Shown here: positions 34,032 to 41,862 of the stretch, in pieces
How the letters are laid out: the number at the start of each line of letters is the position of its first letter
Position numbering within the stretch: position 1 is the stretch's first letter
DNA from: Streptomyces sp. ERV7
GTDB lineage: Bacteria > Actinomycetota > Actinomycetes > Streptomycetales > Streptomycetaceae
Reading direction: 5' to 3'
Assembly (NCBI RefSeq): GCF_001653515.1
Contig: NZ_LYOY01000040.1
Location: 682,001-746,000, forward strand
DNA: 64,000 nucleotides
Program-made: the position numbers and the translations under genes
The notes under the pieces: model-generated
Told to the model about the DNA's origin: nothing
The model's input: the letters and a program-made list of their open reading frames with translations, nothing else
Databases searched by the model: none

Positions 34032-34721
34032 CCGGGCGCCCGGACGGGTGGCCGGTGCGTGGGCTCAGCTCCGTCACCGCGAGGGTGAGCGCGGTGGACG
34101 CGTAGAGATAGGTGCCCCTCGGGTGCACCGCGATCCCCGTGCAGTGCGGGGCCGTGAAGCCCGGCAGCTGCTCGGGTGCGGTGTCCTGGGCGAGGAGGCC
34201 GTCGGATGCGAGCGCGGTCCGGTGGACCGCTCCCGTCTCCCGCTCGGCGAAGTAGACGCAGCCGGCCTCCGGGTGGACCGCCAGGGGGCCGGGGGCCTGC
34301 CGCACCCGGTGGGTGAGTGACGGCCCGTCGGAGTCCGCCCGGCCGTCCGCGCGGAGCGCGAAGACGTTCAGGGTGCGCCCGCCGGGATCGCTGACGTACA
34401 GATGGGTGCCCGCCGGGTGGACGGCCAGGCCCTTGTGGAGCGGGGCCGTGCCGCGTACCCACAGCGTCGTCGTGCCGCCGTCGTCGGGCCTGCCGTCCGG
34501 GCCCAGGGGGAGGCAACTGACGGCCGCCTTCTCGTCCCGGTTGGCGAGGTAGAGGAGCGGCAGGGACGGGTGCGCGGCCACCGTTCCGTCCGGCTCGGCC
34601 CCCGTGGGCGTGAACACCTGCCAGCCGACGCCCCGCGAGGGCCTGCCCGCCGCGTCCAGGACGTGCCAGAGCAGCCGTCTCCCCGCCGGGTCGGTGACGT
34701 ACAGGCGTCCCCCGCCCGCTC
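34000..34721 (-). pseudogene. Beta-propeller (lactonase/YVTN-like) protein, C-terminal fragment
   Basis: About 240 residues of a seven-bladed propeller are visible. Repeated blades are GRLYVTDPAGRRLLW, PLLYLANRDEKAAVS, GTHLYVSDPGGRTLNVFAL, GCVYFAERETGAVH and GTYLYASTALTLAV. Lactonase or YVTN proteins are usually 330-380 residues, so the first third is missing. Upstream in this frame the sequence is quinone oxidoreductase DNA in the wrong frame. No start codon with a ribosome-binding site was found at the break near 34721. It is a remnant left by a deletion or assembly join. Confidence 0.7.
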
Positions 34722-35624
34722 CAGCGGGAACACCGCCCCGATCACCGTACGCAGCCGGCCCGCTGCCGCCTCCTCCAGGGCTCGGGCGGCCAGGGTTGTG
34801 CGGCGCTCGGGGGTGAGCTGGACGTCCGCTATGCCGAGCAGGGTGATGGCCCGGGCGGCCGCCTCCTCCGGGGAGACCGCGGCGAAGCCGTGGCCCGTGG
34901 GGGCGCCGTGGGCCGAGAAGCGGCCGCCGGGAGCGGTCAGGGGGAAGGCCGCCGCGCCCACGGCGCCGCCCACCCCGTCCAGGACCACGTCCGCGCCCGC
35001 CCCGCCCAGCACCGCCGCGGCGCGCTCCGGCCAGTCCGGGGACGCCGCGTCCACCACCTCGTGCGCGCCCAGCTCCCGTACCAGCGCCGTCTTCTCGTCG
35101 CCCCGGGCCACCGCCACCACCCGCGCGCCCAGCGACCGGGCCAGCTGGACCAGGAGCGTGCCCATGCCGCCGGACGCGCCCGTGATCAGGACCGTCTCGC
35201 CCGCCTTCAGGGCCGTCAGCTCCAGCAGCGCCAGCGCGGTCACGCTGTCGTGGACCAGGGCCGCCGCCTCGCGCAGGCCGAGGTTCTCCGGGACCGGGAC
35301 CAGGTGGTCGACGGGGACGGCGGCCAGCGAGGCGTAGCTGCCGGGCTCCACCGCGGCGATCACCCGGCGCCCCGTCCACACCGCCGGGTCGACCTCCGAG
35401 CCGGTCGAGGCCACCGTGCCGGAGATGCCTCCGCCGGGCACGTACGGCGGCCGGACGTCGAAGTACTCCCCGAACTCTCCCGCCCGTATCTGCGTCTGCA
35501 CGAACAGCGTGTCGATGTGGTCGACCGCGACCACCACCTCGTCGGGCCCGGCAACCGGGTCCGGCAGCTCCGCCGGAACCAGTACCTCCGGGCCGCCGAA
35601 CTCCCTCACCTGTGCCACGCGCAT
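34368..35624 (-). CDS. NADP-dependent quinone oxidoreductase, C-terminus replaced
   Basis: The first 300 residues are a zinc-free MDR-family quinone oxidoreductase: MRVAQVREFGGPEVL, PGGGISGTV, the NADPH motif TGASGGMGTLLVQLA and GAHEVVDAASPDW. It should transfer hydride from NADPH to quinones in the cytosol. After LRTVIGAVFPLERAGD (about 34722) the expected last 20-30 residues are lost; the frame continues out of phase through a propeller gene to 34368. Activity may survive, since only the last strand is missing. A SoxR-like promoter lies upstream at 35703-35733. Confidence 0.78.
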   Translation of the reverse strand: MRVAQVREFGGPEVLVPAELPDPVAGPDEVVVAVDHIDTLFVQTQIRAGEFGEYFDVRPPYVPGGGISGTVASTGSEVDPAVWTGRRVIAAVEPGSYASLAAVPVDHLVPVPENLGLREAAALVHDSVTALALLELTALKAGETVLITGASGGMGTLLVQLARSLGARVVAVARGDEKTALVRELGAHEVVDAASPDWPERAAAVLGGAGADVVLDGVGGAVGAAAFPLTAPGGRFSAHGAPTGHGFAAVSPEEAAARAITLLGIADVQLTPERRTTLAARALEEAAAGRLRTVIGAVFPLERAGDACTSPTRRGDGCSGTSWTRRAGPRGASAGRCSRPRGPSRTERWPRTRPCRSSTSPTGTRRRPSVASPWARTAGPTTAARRRCGYAARPRSTRAWPSTRRAPICTSAIPAGAP

Positions 35625-35702
35625 GCCGCTCACCCATCCCCGTCGTTCGCCGAAAAGCCGCTGAAAAGCCGCTGAAAGCCGCCGAGCGGCTTTCTTGATC
35701 GG

Positions 35703-35733
35703 ATTCTTTGACCTCAACTCCACTTGAGGTCAA
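35703..35733 (-). promoter_or_regulatory. SoxR-like promoter of the quinone oxidoreductase gene
   Basis: Ten-bp perfect arms ttgacctcaa (35708-35717) and ttgaggtcaa (35724-35733). On the minus strand this gives -35 TTGACC (35733-35728), a 19-bp spacer and -10 AAGAAT (35708-35703), the overlong spacer used by MerR-family activators. The arms match the ACCTCAAG/CTTGAGGT halves of SoxR boxes. The divergent TetR gene at 35769 is an alternative owner of the palindrome. Confidence 0.65.
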
Positions 35734-35768
35734 GCGCGGGCCCGCCGGTCTCCCCGTACGCTCGCCCC

Positions 35769-36377
35769 ATGGGCTTGCGGGAGCGGAAGAAGCAGCAGAC
35801 GTACCTGGCCGTCTCGGACGTGGCGATCGCCCTCTTCCTGGAGAAGGGCTTCGACAACGTGCCGGTCGCGGAGGTGGCGGCCGCCGCCGGGATCTCCAAG
35901 CCGACCCTCTTCCGCTACTTCCCGGCCAAGGAGGACCTGGCCCTGCACCGGTTCTCGGACCACGAGGACGAGGCCGCGCGGGTGGTCGCACAGGGGCGCA
36001 CGGAGGGGCTTGCGCCGCTCCCCGCCCTGCGCCGCCACTTCCTGGCCGGGCTCGACGGCCGCGACCCGGTGACGGGGCTGAACGACGATCCCCGGGTCCG
36101 CGCGTACCACGGGCTGCTGTACGGCACACCGAGCCTGGTGGCGCGGCTGTTCGCGTACCAGAGCCGGGCCGAGGGCGCGCTCGCCGCGGCCCTGGGCGAG
36201 GACATCGGGGCGCGTCTCGCGGCGGGCCAGATCGTCGCCGTCCAGCGGATCCTCGCGGAGGAGAACTGGCGGCGGATCCAGGCCGGTGAGAGCGCCGAAG
36301 AGGTGTACGCGGGCGCGGTGACGGCTGCGGAGGAGGCGTTCGAGCAGCTGAGGGAGGGGCTGGGGCGCTATGCGTGA
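35769..36377 (+). CDS. TetR-family regulator
   Basis: A 202-residue protein: residues 5-55 form the DNA-binding domain (RERKKQQTYLAVSDVAIALF, ISKPTLFRYFPAKEDL). The C-terminal domain is of the MftR/SCO-like type (HRFSDHEDEAARV, AEENWRRIQAGESAEEVY). It is divergent from the quinone oxidoreductase, with 144 bp between starts and the palindrome in the middle, so it may repress that gene. The start at ATG 35769 is chosen over the longer frame because MGLRERKKQQ is the conserved beginning. Confidence 0.85.
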   Translation: MGLRERKKQQTYLAVSDVAIALFLEKGFDNVPVAEVAAAAGISKPTLFRYFPAKEDLALHRFSDHEDEAARVVAQGRTEGLAPLPALRRHFLAGLDGRDPVTGLNDDPRVRAYHGLLYGTPSLVARLFAYQSRAEGALAAALGEDIGARLAAGQIVAVQRILAEENWRRIQAGESAEEVYAGAVTAAEEAFEQLREGLGRYA

Positions 36378-36446
36378 GGAAGGCGCTCGCCAGTAGAAAA
36401 CGTTACTGAGTAAAAAATTTAACCAAGTTGCGTTACGCTGGACGGC

Positions 36447-38507
36447 ATGACGCCACTCGACCGCGAACTCAGCCAGGAACGGGCCTACCACGAAGCCTGC
36501 CGCGCGGCCCTGGCCGGCATGGCCGAAGGCGCGGACGAACGGGTCGTGACCGGCGAGAACGCCTTCGCCTCCGGCGCGGACGCGGAGGTGCTCGGCTATC
36601 AACTGCGCAGCTGGGCCAAGGAGTTGCGGCAGGAGCCCGACAGCCCGCTGTTCTTCGGGCGGCTCGACTTCGAGGACGGCGGTGCCTGCGGCGACCACGC
36701 CGGGCAGCGCTACTACATCGGCCGCCGCCGCATCAGCGAGCACCCCTCGGCGCCGCCCCTGGTCGTCGACTGGCGGGCGCCCGTCTCGCGGACGTTCTAC
36801 CAGGCCGGGTCCCGCGATCCGCTGGGCGTCGCCGTCCGCCGCCGCTTCGGCTGGGCCCCGGGCAGCCTCGGCGCCGCCGAGGACCTCACCGGCATGGAGG
36901 ACGAGCGGCTGGGAACGGCCGCCCCGGCCCCGGAGGACGGCGCCGTCGGCGGGATCCTCGCCGCCGAGATCGAGCGCCCCCGCGTCGGCCCGATGCGCGA
37001 CATCGCCGCCACCATCCAGCCCGAGCAGGACGACCTCGTACGGTCCGAGCTCGGCCGGTCCCTGTGCGTCCAGGGCGCCCCGGGCACCGGCAAGACGGCG
37101 GTCGGGCTGCACCGGGCCGCGTATCTGCTCTACACCTACCCGCAGCGCATCCAGCGCGGCGGCCTCCTGGTCCTCGGCCCCAACCGGACCTTCCTCCACT
37201 ACATCGCCCAGGTCCTGCCCGCCCTCGGCGAGATCGACATCCGGCAGTCGACGGTCGACGACGAGGTCGCGCGCGGGCCCGTCCGGGCGGTCGACGACGA
37301 GGCCGCGGCCGTCGTCAAGCACGACGCCCGGATGGCGCGGGTCCTGCACCGGGCGCTCTACGCGCGCGTGGGCGACCCGGCCGGGCGGTTCGAGGCGGTC
37401 GAGGTGGCCGACGGCTCGTACCGCTGGCGCGTGAGCGGCGGCGAACTGGCGCGGATCGTCGAGGAGGTACGGGCCGAGGCGCCGCCGTACGCCGTGGGCC
37501 GCGAGCGGGTGCGCAGCCGGGCCGTGCGCGTCATCCAGTTGGAGGCCGAGCGCCGGGCCGGGCCGATGAACAACACCTGGCTGCAGCGCATCTCCCGGGC
37601 CCGCCCGGTCTCCGCGTTCGTGGACGCGGCCTGGCCCAAGGTCACGCCCGAGGAGGTGCTCGCGGCGCTGTTCACCGACCCGGACGCGCTGGCGGCCGCC
37701 GCCGACGGCGTGCTCGGCGCCGAGGAGCAGAAGCGGCTGCTGTGGAGCCGGGCGCCGCGCTCGTACAAGTCGGCCAAGTGGTCGGCGGCCGACCAGGTCC
37801 TGCTCGACGAGCTCGCGGGGCTGGTCGAACGCCCCCAGGGGTACGGCCACATCGTCGTCGACGAGGCCCAGGACCTCTCCCCGATGCAGTGCCGGGCCGT
37901 CGCCCGCCGCTCCGGGTTCGGCTCGCTCACCGTGCTCGGCGACCTGGCCCAGGGCACCACCCCGTGGGCGGCCCGCGACTGGCCGGAGTGGCTGGCGCAC
38001 CTGGGCAAGCCGGACGCCCCGGTGGTCCCGCTGACGACCGGCTTCCGGGTCCCGGCGGCGATCGTGACGCTGGCCAACGGGCTGCTCGGGGCGCTCGACG
38101 TGGCCGTACCGCCGTCCCGTTCGCTGCGCCGGGACGGGGAGTTGGCGGTGCGGCGGGTCGAGGACGTACGGGCCGCGCTGGTCGACTCCGTACGGGCGGC
38201 GCTCGCACGGGAGGGCTCGGTGGGCGTGATCGCGCACGACGCGGACGTACCGGAGCTGCGTGCGGCCCTCGCCGAGGCGGGCGTGGCGACGGCGGAGGCG
38301 GACGACCTGACGGCGGCGGCCCGGGTGACGGTGCTGCCCGCGACGGTGGCGAAGGGCCTGGAGTACGACCATGTGGTGGCCGTGGAGCCGGCGGCGATCG
38401 CGGAGGCGGAGGAGCGCGGGCTGCACCGGCTGTACGTGGTGCTGACACGGGCGGTGTCCCGGCTGGAGGTCCTGCACAGCAGGCCGCTGCCGCCGGCGCT
38501 GCGGTAG
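36447..38507 (+). CDS. HelD-like RNA-polymerase-associated helicase
   Basis: A 686-residue UvrD/Rep-like SF1 protein of the HelD family. The N-terminal coiled coil (1-60, LSQERAYHEACRAALAGMAE) is the arm that enters the RNA polymerase channel. Walker A is GAPGTGKTAVGLHR (about residue 210), Walker B VVDEAQDLSPMQC, then VTVLPATVAKGLEYDHV and LYVVLTRAVSRLEVL. Actinobacterial HelD removes stalled or rifampicin-bound RNA polymerase from DNA. A -10 TACGCT lies 10 bp before ATG 36447. No rifampicin-associated element was recognised upstream. Confidence 0.9.
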   Translation: MTPLDRELSQERAYHEACRAALAGMAEGADERVVTGENAFASGADAEVLGYQLRSWAKELRQEPDSPLFFGRLDFEDGGACGDHAGQRYYIGRRRISEHPSAPPLVVDWRAPVSRTFYQAGSRDPLGVAVRRRFGWAPGSLGAAEDLTGMEDERLGTAAPAPEDGAVGGILAAEIERPRVGPMRDIAATIQPEQDDLVRSELGRSLCVQGAPGTGKTAVGLHRAAYLLYTYPQRIQRGGLLVLGPNRTFLHYIAQVLPALGEIDIRQSTVDDEVARGPVRAVDDEAAAVVKHDARMARVLHRALYARVGDPAGRFEAVEVADGSYRWRVSGGELARIVEEVRAEAPPYAVGRERVRSRAVRVIQLEAERRAGPMNNTWLQRISRARPVSAFVDAAWPKVTPEEVLAALFTDPDALAAAADGVLGAEEQKRLLWSRAPRSYKSAKWSAADQVLLDELAGLVERPQGYGHIVVDEAQDLSPMQCRAVARRSGFGSLTVLGDLAQGTTPWAARDWPEWLAHLGKPDAPVVPLTTGFRVPAAIVTLANGLLGALDVAVPPSRSLRRDGELAVRRVEDVRAALVDSVRAALAREGSVGVIAHDADVPELRAALAEAGVATAEADDLTAAARVTVLPATVAKGLEYDHVVAVEPAAIAEAEERGLHRLYVVLTRAVSRLEVLHSRPLPPALR

Positions 38508-38711
38508 CGGTGTGCAACACCCGTATTTCCTGCGGCAGTTGGGTGCGCGAGTGGCCTCGACTCACTATGTTGTGGAGGGTTCAAGCATGGGACCGAGCCC
38601 TACGCGGGGCGAGGTCGAGCCCTGCGCGGGGCAAGGAGGCGCGGGGCGGCAGAGCAAGGCAACGCGAGCACTCCACCACTCGAACGCCTACGCCTTCAGG
38701 GGGCCACCAGC
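38508..38711 (+). other. Intergenic region before yceI
   Basis: No convincing gene. Two tandem copies of a 22-bp unit, gagccctRcgcggggcRagg (about 38594-38636), each able to form a small gccc/gggc stem. A 67-codon frame here lacks a ribosome-binding site and was rejected. Confidence 0.5.
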
Positions 38712-39296
38712 ATGACCGCCACTTCCTCCTCGTCCTCCGCGTCACCCGAGCCGGCCGTCTCGGCCGCCGAGCTGCCCGGCTATGAGCCCGGCACCTGGGT
38801 GATCGACCCGGTGCACTCCGAAATCGCCTTCGCCGTACGGCACTTGGGCGTCGCCAACGTGCGCGGCCGGTTCGACGAGTTCGAGGGCGAGATCGTGCTC
38901 GCCGAGAACCCGCTGGAGTCCTCGGTCACCGCGACGATCAGGATCGCCTCGGTCTCCACGGCGCACGAGCAGCGCGACAACCACATACGGTCGGCGGACT
39001 TCCTGCACGCGGAGGAGTTCCCCGAGATGACCTTCCGCTCGACGGGGGTCCGGTCCGGCGGCGCCGAGGGCTTCCTGCTCGACGGCGAGCTGAGCGTCCG
39101 CGGCGTCACCCGTCCCGTCACCCTGGACCTGGAGCTGCTCGGCTTCGGCAAGGGGTACGAGGGCCGCTCGGTGGCGGGCTTCACCGCGACCACCAAGATC
39201 GGCCGCAAGGACTTCGGCGTCACCGGCGGCCCGGTGGGCGCGACCCTCGGCGACACCATCAAGATCACGCTGGATGTGGAGGCGAGCCGGGCCTGA
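38712..39296 (+). CDS. YceI-family lipocalin-like isoprenoid-binding protein
   Basis: A 194-residue protein. After a Ser/Ala/Pro-rich start (1-25) comes the YceI beta barrel: WVIDPVHSEIAFAVRHLG, VRGRFDEFEGEIV, NHIRSADFLHAEEFPEM, LSVRGVTRPVTLDLEL and GRKDFGVTGG. YceI proteins bind polyisoprenoid quinones or amphiphiles in the barrel. There is no cleavable signal peptide, so it is cytosolic. It is preceded by gggggccaccagc before ATG 38712. Confidence 0.92.
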   Translation: MTATSSSSSASPEPAVSAAELPGYEPGTWVIDPVHSEIAFAVRHLGVANVRGRFDEFEGEIVLAENPLESSVTATIRIASVSTAHEQRDNHIRSADFLHAEEFPEMTFRSTGVRSGGAEGFLLDGELSVRGVTRPVTLDLELLGFGKGYEGRSVAGFTATTKIGRKDFGVTGGPVGATLGDTIKITLDVEASRA

Positions 39297-39342
39297 GGGG
39301 GTGCGGGGCGTGGGCGCAGTGCGGCCCGACGTGGCGCGGCGC

Positions 39343-39370
39343 ACTATTGCAAGCATCCGCTTGCAATAGT
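39343..39370. promoter_or_regulatory. Operator palindrome upstream of the XRE regulator
   Basis: Twelve-bp perfect arms actattgcaagc (39343-39354) and gcttgcaatagt (39359-39370) with a 4-bp spacer, 26 bp before the XRE gene. A partial third copy, ttagcaagg, follows immediately and overlaps the ribosome-binding site. This is probably the autoregulatory site. Confidence 0.7.
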
Positions 39371-39396
39371 TAGCAAGGAGGGGGCAGTATCGGGGT

Positions 39397-39828
39397 ATGG
39401 CATCGCTCAACGTCGGCAATCTCGGCGGCTTCCTGCGCGAGCAGCGGCGTAACGCCCAGCTCTCGTTGCGGCAGCTCGCCGATGCCGCCGGTGTGTCCAA
39501 TCCGTATCTGAGCCAGATCGAGCGCGGGCTGCGCAAGCCGAGCGCGGACATCCTCCAGCAGCTCGCCAAGGCGCTGCGGATCTCCGCCGAGACGCTGTAC
39601 GTGCAGGCCGGGATCCTCGACGAACGGGCGCCGGAAGCGGCGGAGACACGGAGCGTCATCCTCGCCGACCCCTCGCTCGACGAGCGGCAGAAGCAGGTGC
39701 TGATCCAGATCTACGAGTCCTTCCGCAAGGAGAACGGGCTCGACGCGGACGCACCTGCTTCGGCCGCCGGCCGGGGGCGGGACGAGGGCGACGGAGCGGG
39801 CGATGCCGCATCGGCTCCCCAGAGCTGA
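39397..39828 (+). CDS. XRE-family transcriptional regulator
   Basis: A 143-residue protein. Residues 9-65 form a Cro/C1-type helix-turn-helix (LREQRRNAQLSLRQLADAAG, NPYLSQIERGLRKPSADILQ). The C-terminal part is helical and ends in a disordered Gly/Asp/Ala tail. It is followed after 41 bp by the helical surface-like protein gene, a pairing conserved in streptomycetes, and probably controls it and itself through the palindrome at 39343. A strong aaggaggggg precedes the start. Confidence 0.9.
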   Translation: MASLNVGNLGGFLREQRRNAQLSLRQLADAAGVSNPYLSQIERGLRKPSADILQQLAKALRISAETLYVQAGILDERAPEAAETRSVILADPSLDERQKQVLIQIYESFRKENGLDADAPASAAGRGRDEGDGAGDAASAPQS

Positions 39829-39869
39829 TCCGCGTACCGATCCACGTACCGATCCGGGAGGAAACCAGC

Positions 39870-40502
39870 ATGGCCGTCACCGATGAGCTGCGTAATGCCC
39901 TGAGCCCCAAGCCCCTCTTCTTCGTCGCCGGGGCGCTCGACCTCGGCGCGAAGCAGGCCGCGAAGGTCCCGGAGAAGATCCCGGGCCTGGTCGAGCGGCT
40001 CCAGAGCGAGGTCCCGGCGCGGATCGAGGCCGTGCGCAACACCGACCCCAAGGTCGTCCAGGACAAGGTCGTCGCCACGGCCAAGGAGGCCCAGGCCGCC
40101 TTCACCGCGAAGGTGAACGACGTCGTCGGCGCGCTCGACGGCGACATGAAGAAGCTGGGCGACTCCGTCCAGCACCTCGCGCTCCAGGCCGTCGGCGTGA
40201 CGGTCGAGACCCTGGTCAAGAGCCGCGAGACGTACGACTACGTGGCCGGGCAGGGCGAGGCCGCCGTCAAGAAGTGGCGCGGCGAGGCCGCCGAGGAGAT
40301 CTTGGAGGTCGCCGAGATCGTCGAGCCGAAGAGCTCGGAGCCCGCGTCGGAGCCCGCGTCCGAGGCCCCGGCCGACGACTCCGCCGCGTCCGCCGACGCG
40401 GCCGACTCCTCCGCTTCCGCCGAGGCCAAGCCCGCGGCCGCCAAGAAGACCACCGCGCGCCGGAGCACCGCCAAGAAGACCGCGGCCAAGCCCTCGGAGT
40501 GA
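39870..40502 (+). CDS. HBHA-like helical protein with Lys/Ala-rich tail
   Basis: A 210-residue protein. Residues 1-145 are a long amphipathic helical region (LVERLQSEVPARIEAVRN, VVATAKEAQAAFTAKVNDVV); the tail is Pro/Ala/Glu, then KKTTARRSTAKKTAAK. This resembles mycobacterial heparin-binding hemagglutinin in layout, but without a signal peptide. In actinobacteria such proteins bind membranes, polyanions or DNA through the basic tail. Expression is probably tied to the XRE gene upstream. Confidence 0.8.
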   Translation: MAVTDELRNALSPKPLFFVAGALDLGAKQAAKVPEKIPGLVERLQSEVPARIEAVRNTDPKVVQDKVVATAKEAQAAFTAKVNDVVGALDGDMKKLGDSVQHLALQAVGVTVETLVKSRETYDYVAGQGEAAVKKWRGEAAEEILEVAEIVEPKSSEPASEPASEAPADDSAASADAADSSASAEAKPAAAKKTTARRSTAKKTAAKPSE

Positions 40503-40603
40503 GCCGGGGCCGTCGCGGCGGCGGGCACTTTTTCGGTGCCCGCCTCGTTTGACGGGTACCTTGGCCGCGTAGGGACCGATCCCGGGAAAGGTGGTGGACG
40601 ACC

Positions 40604-40963
<360 letters not shown>

Positions 40964-41314
40964 AGCCGGGCGGCGTCGGTGCTGGTCATGCCCTCGTACA
41001 GCGAGTCCTTCGGGCTGGTGGCGATCGAGGCGCAGGCGGCGGGGACACCGGTGGTGGCGGCCTCGGTGGGCGGTCTGCCGGTCGCGGTGCGCTCCGGCGA
41101 GACCGGCTTCCTGGTCTCCGGCCACGACCCGGGCGACTACGCGCGCGCCCTCAGCCGCTTCGTGGACGACCCGGCGCTGGTGGACCGGATGGGCGCGGCG
41201 GCCGCCCGGCACGCCGAGTCCTTCGGCTGGGGCACGGCCGCCTCGGCCACGGCGGACGTCTACACCGCCGCCATGCACGAACACCGCCGTCGCGTACGCT
41301 CGCACCATGGCTGA
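40964..41314 (+). pseudogene. mshA: MshA (D-inositol-3-phosphate glycosyltransferase) C-terminal remnant
   Basis: Only the last 117 residues of MshA are present. They include the GT-B donor-site motif ESFGLVAIEAQAAGTPVV (E-x7-E) after VLVMPSYS, and the usual tail WGTAASATADVYTAAM. Full MshA proteins have about 420-460 residues, so roughly 300-340 N-terminal residues are missing, including the whole acceptor domain. The remnant begins directly at the DUF2516 stop codon in the same frame. MshA makes GlcNAc-inositol-phosphate, the first step of mycothiol synthesis. The 3' end overlaps the YbjN start by 8 bp, the normal arrangement, so the damage is one-sided. Confidence 0.85.
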
Positions 41315-41816
41315 CGCACTGGCTGTGATCGACGCGTACCTGAAGGACGCCGAGCTCGACTGGGAGTCCCCCGAGCCGGGCTCGTACGTGGTGAAGCTGC
41401 CCGGTACGCGCAAGCTCTCCACCACGTGCTCGCTGCGGGTGGGCCGCCACTCCCTGTCGGTGAACGCCTTCGTCGTCCGCCATCCCGACGAGAACGAGCA
41501 GGGCGTCCACCGCTGGCTCCTGGAGCGCAACCTGCGGCTGTACGGGGTGGGTTACGCGGTCGACAACCTCGGAGACGTCTACCTCGCCGGCAAGCTCCCC
41601 CTCGCCTCGGTCACCCCCGAGGAGCTGGACCGCCTCCTGGGCACGGTCCTGGAGGAGGCGGACGGCTCCTTCAACACCCTCCTGGAACTGGGCTTCGCGT
41701 CGGCGATCCGGCGGGAGTACGAGTGGCGGGTCTCGCGCGGGGAGTCGACGCGCAACCTGGACGCGTTCGCCAACCTGACCAAGTCCTCGCCGTCCCGGCC
41801 CTCGCCGCGCAACTAG
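41307..41816 (+). CDS. YbjN-domain protein
   Basis: A 169-residue protein of the YbjN / type III secretion chaperone-like fold: VIDAYLKDAELDWESPEPG, VNAFVVRHPDENEQGVHRWL, YGVGYAVDNLGDVYLAGKL and SFNTLLELGFASAIRREYEW. Function is unknown. ATG 41307 overlaps the mshA stop, so translation is normally coupled to mshA. A direct repeat, gccgcgcaacyagg, covers the stop (about 41805-41832). Confidence 0.85.
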   Translation: MADALAVIDAYLKDAELDWESPEPGSYVVKLPGTRKLSTTCSLRVGRHSLSVNAFVVRHPDENEQGVHRWLLERNLRLYGVGYAVDNLGDVYLAGKLPLASVTPEELDRLLGTVLEEADGSFNTLLELGFASAIRREYEWRVSRGESTRNLDAFANLTKSSPSRPSPRN

Positions 41817-41862
41817 GCGCCGCGCAACCAGGCCGGACAGGCCCCGGGGCCGGGACCGGCCG

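Noticed and set aside
35730..38477. Long minus-strand open frame opposite TetR and HelD genes
   Set aside because: Same reason: a shadow of well-supported plus-strand genes, low-complexity composition and no ribosome-binding site.
38512..38715. 67-codon plus-strand ORF between HelD and YceI genes
   Set aside because: Lacks a ribosome-binding site, overlaps the YceI start, and spans a tandem repeat; composition looks random.
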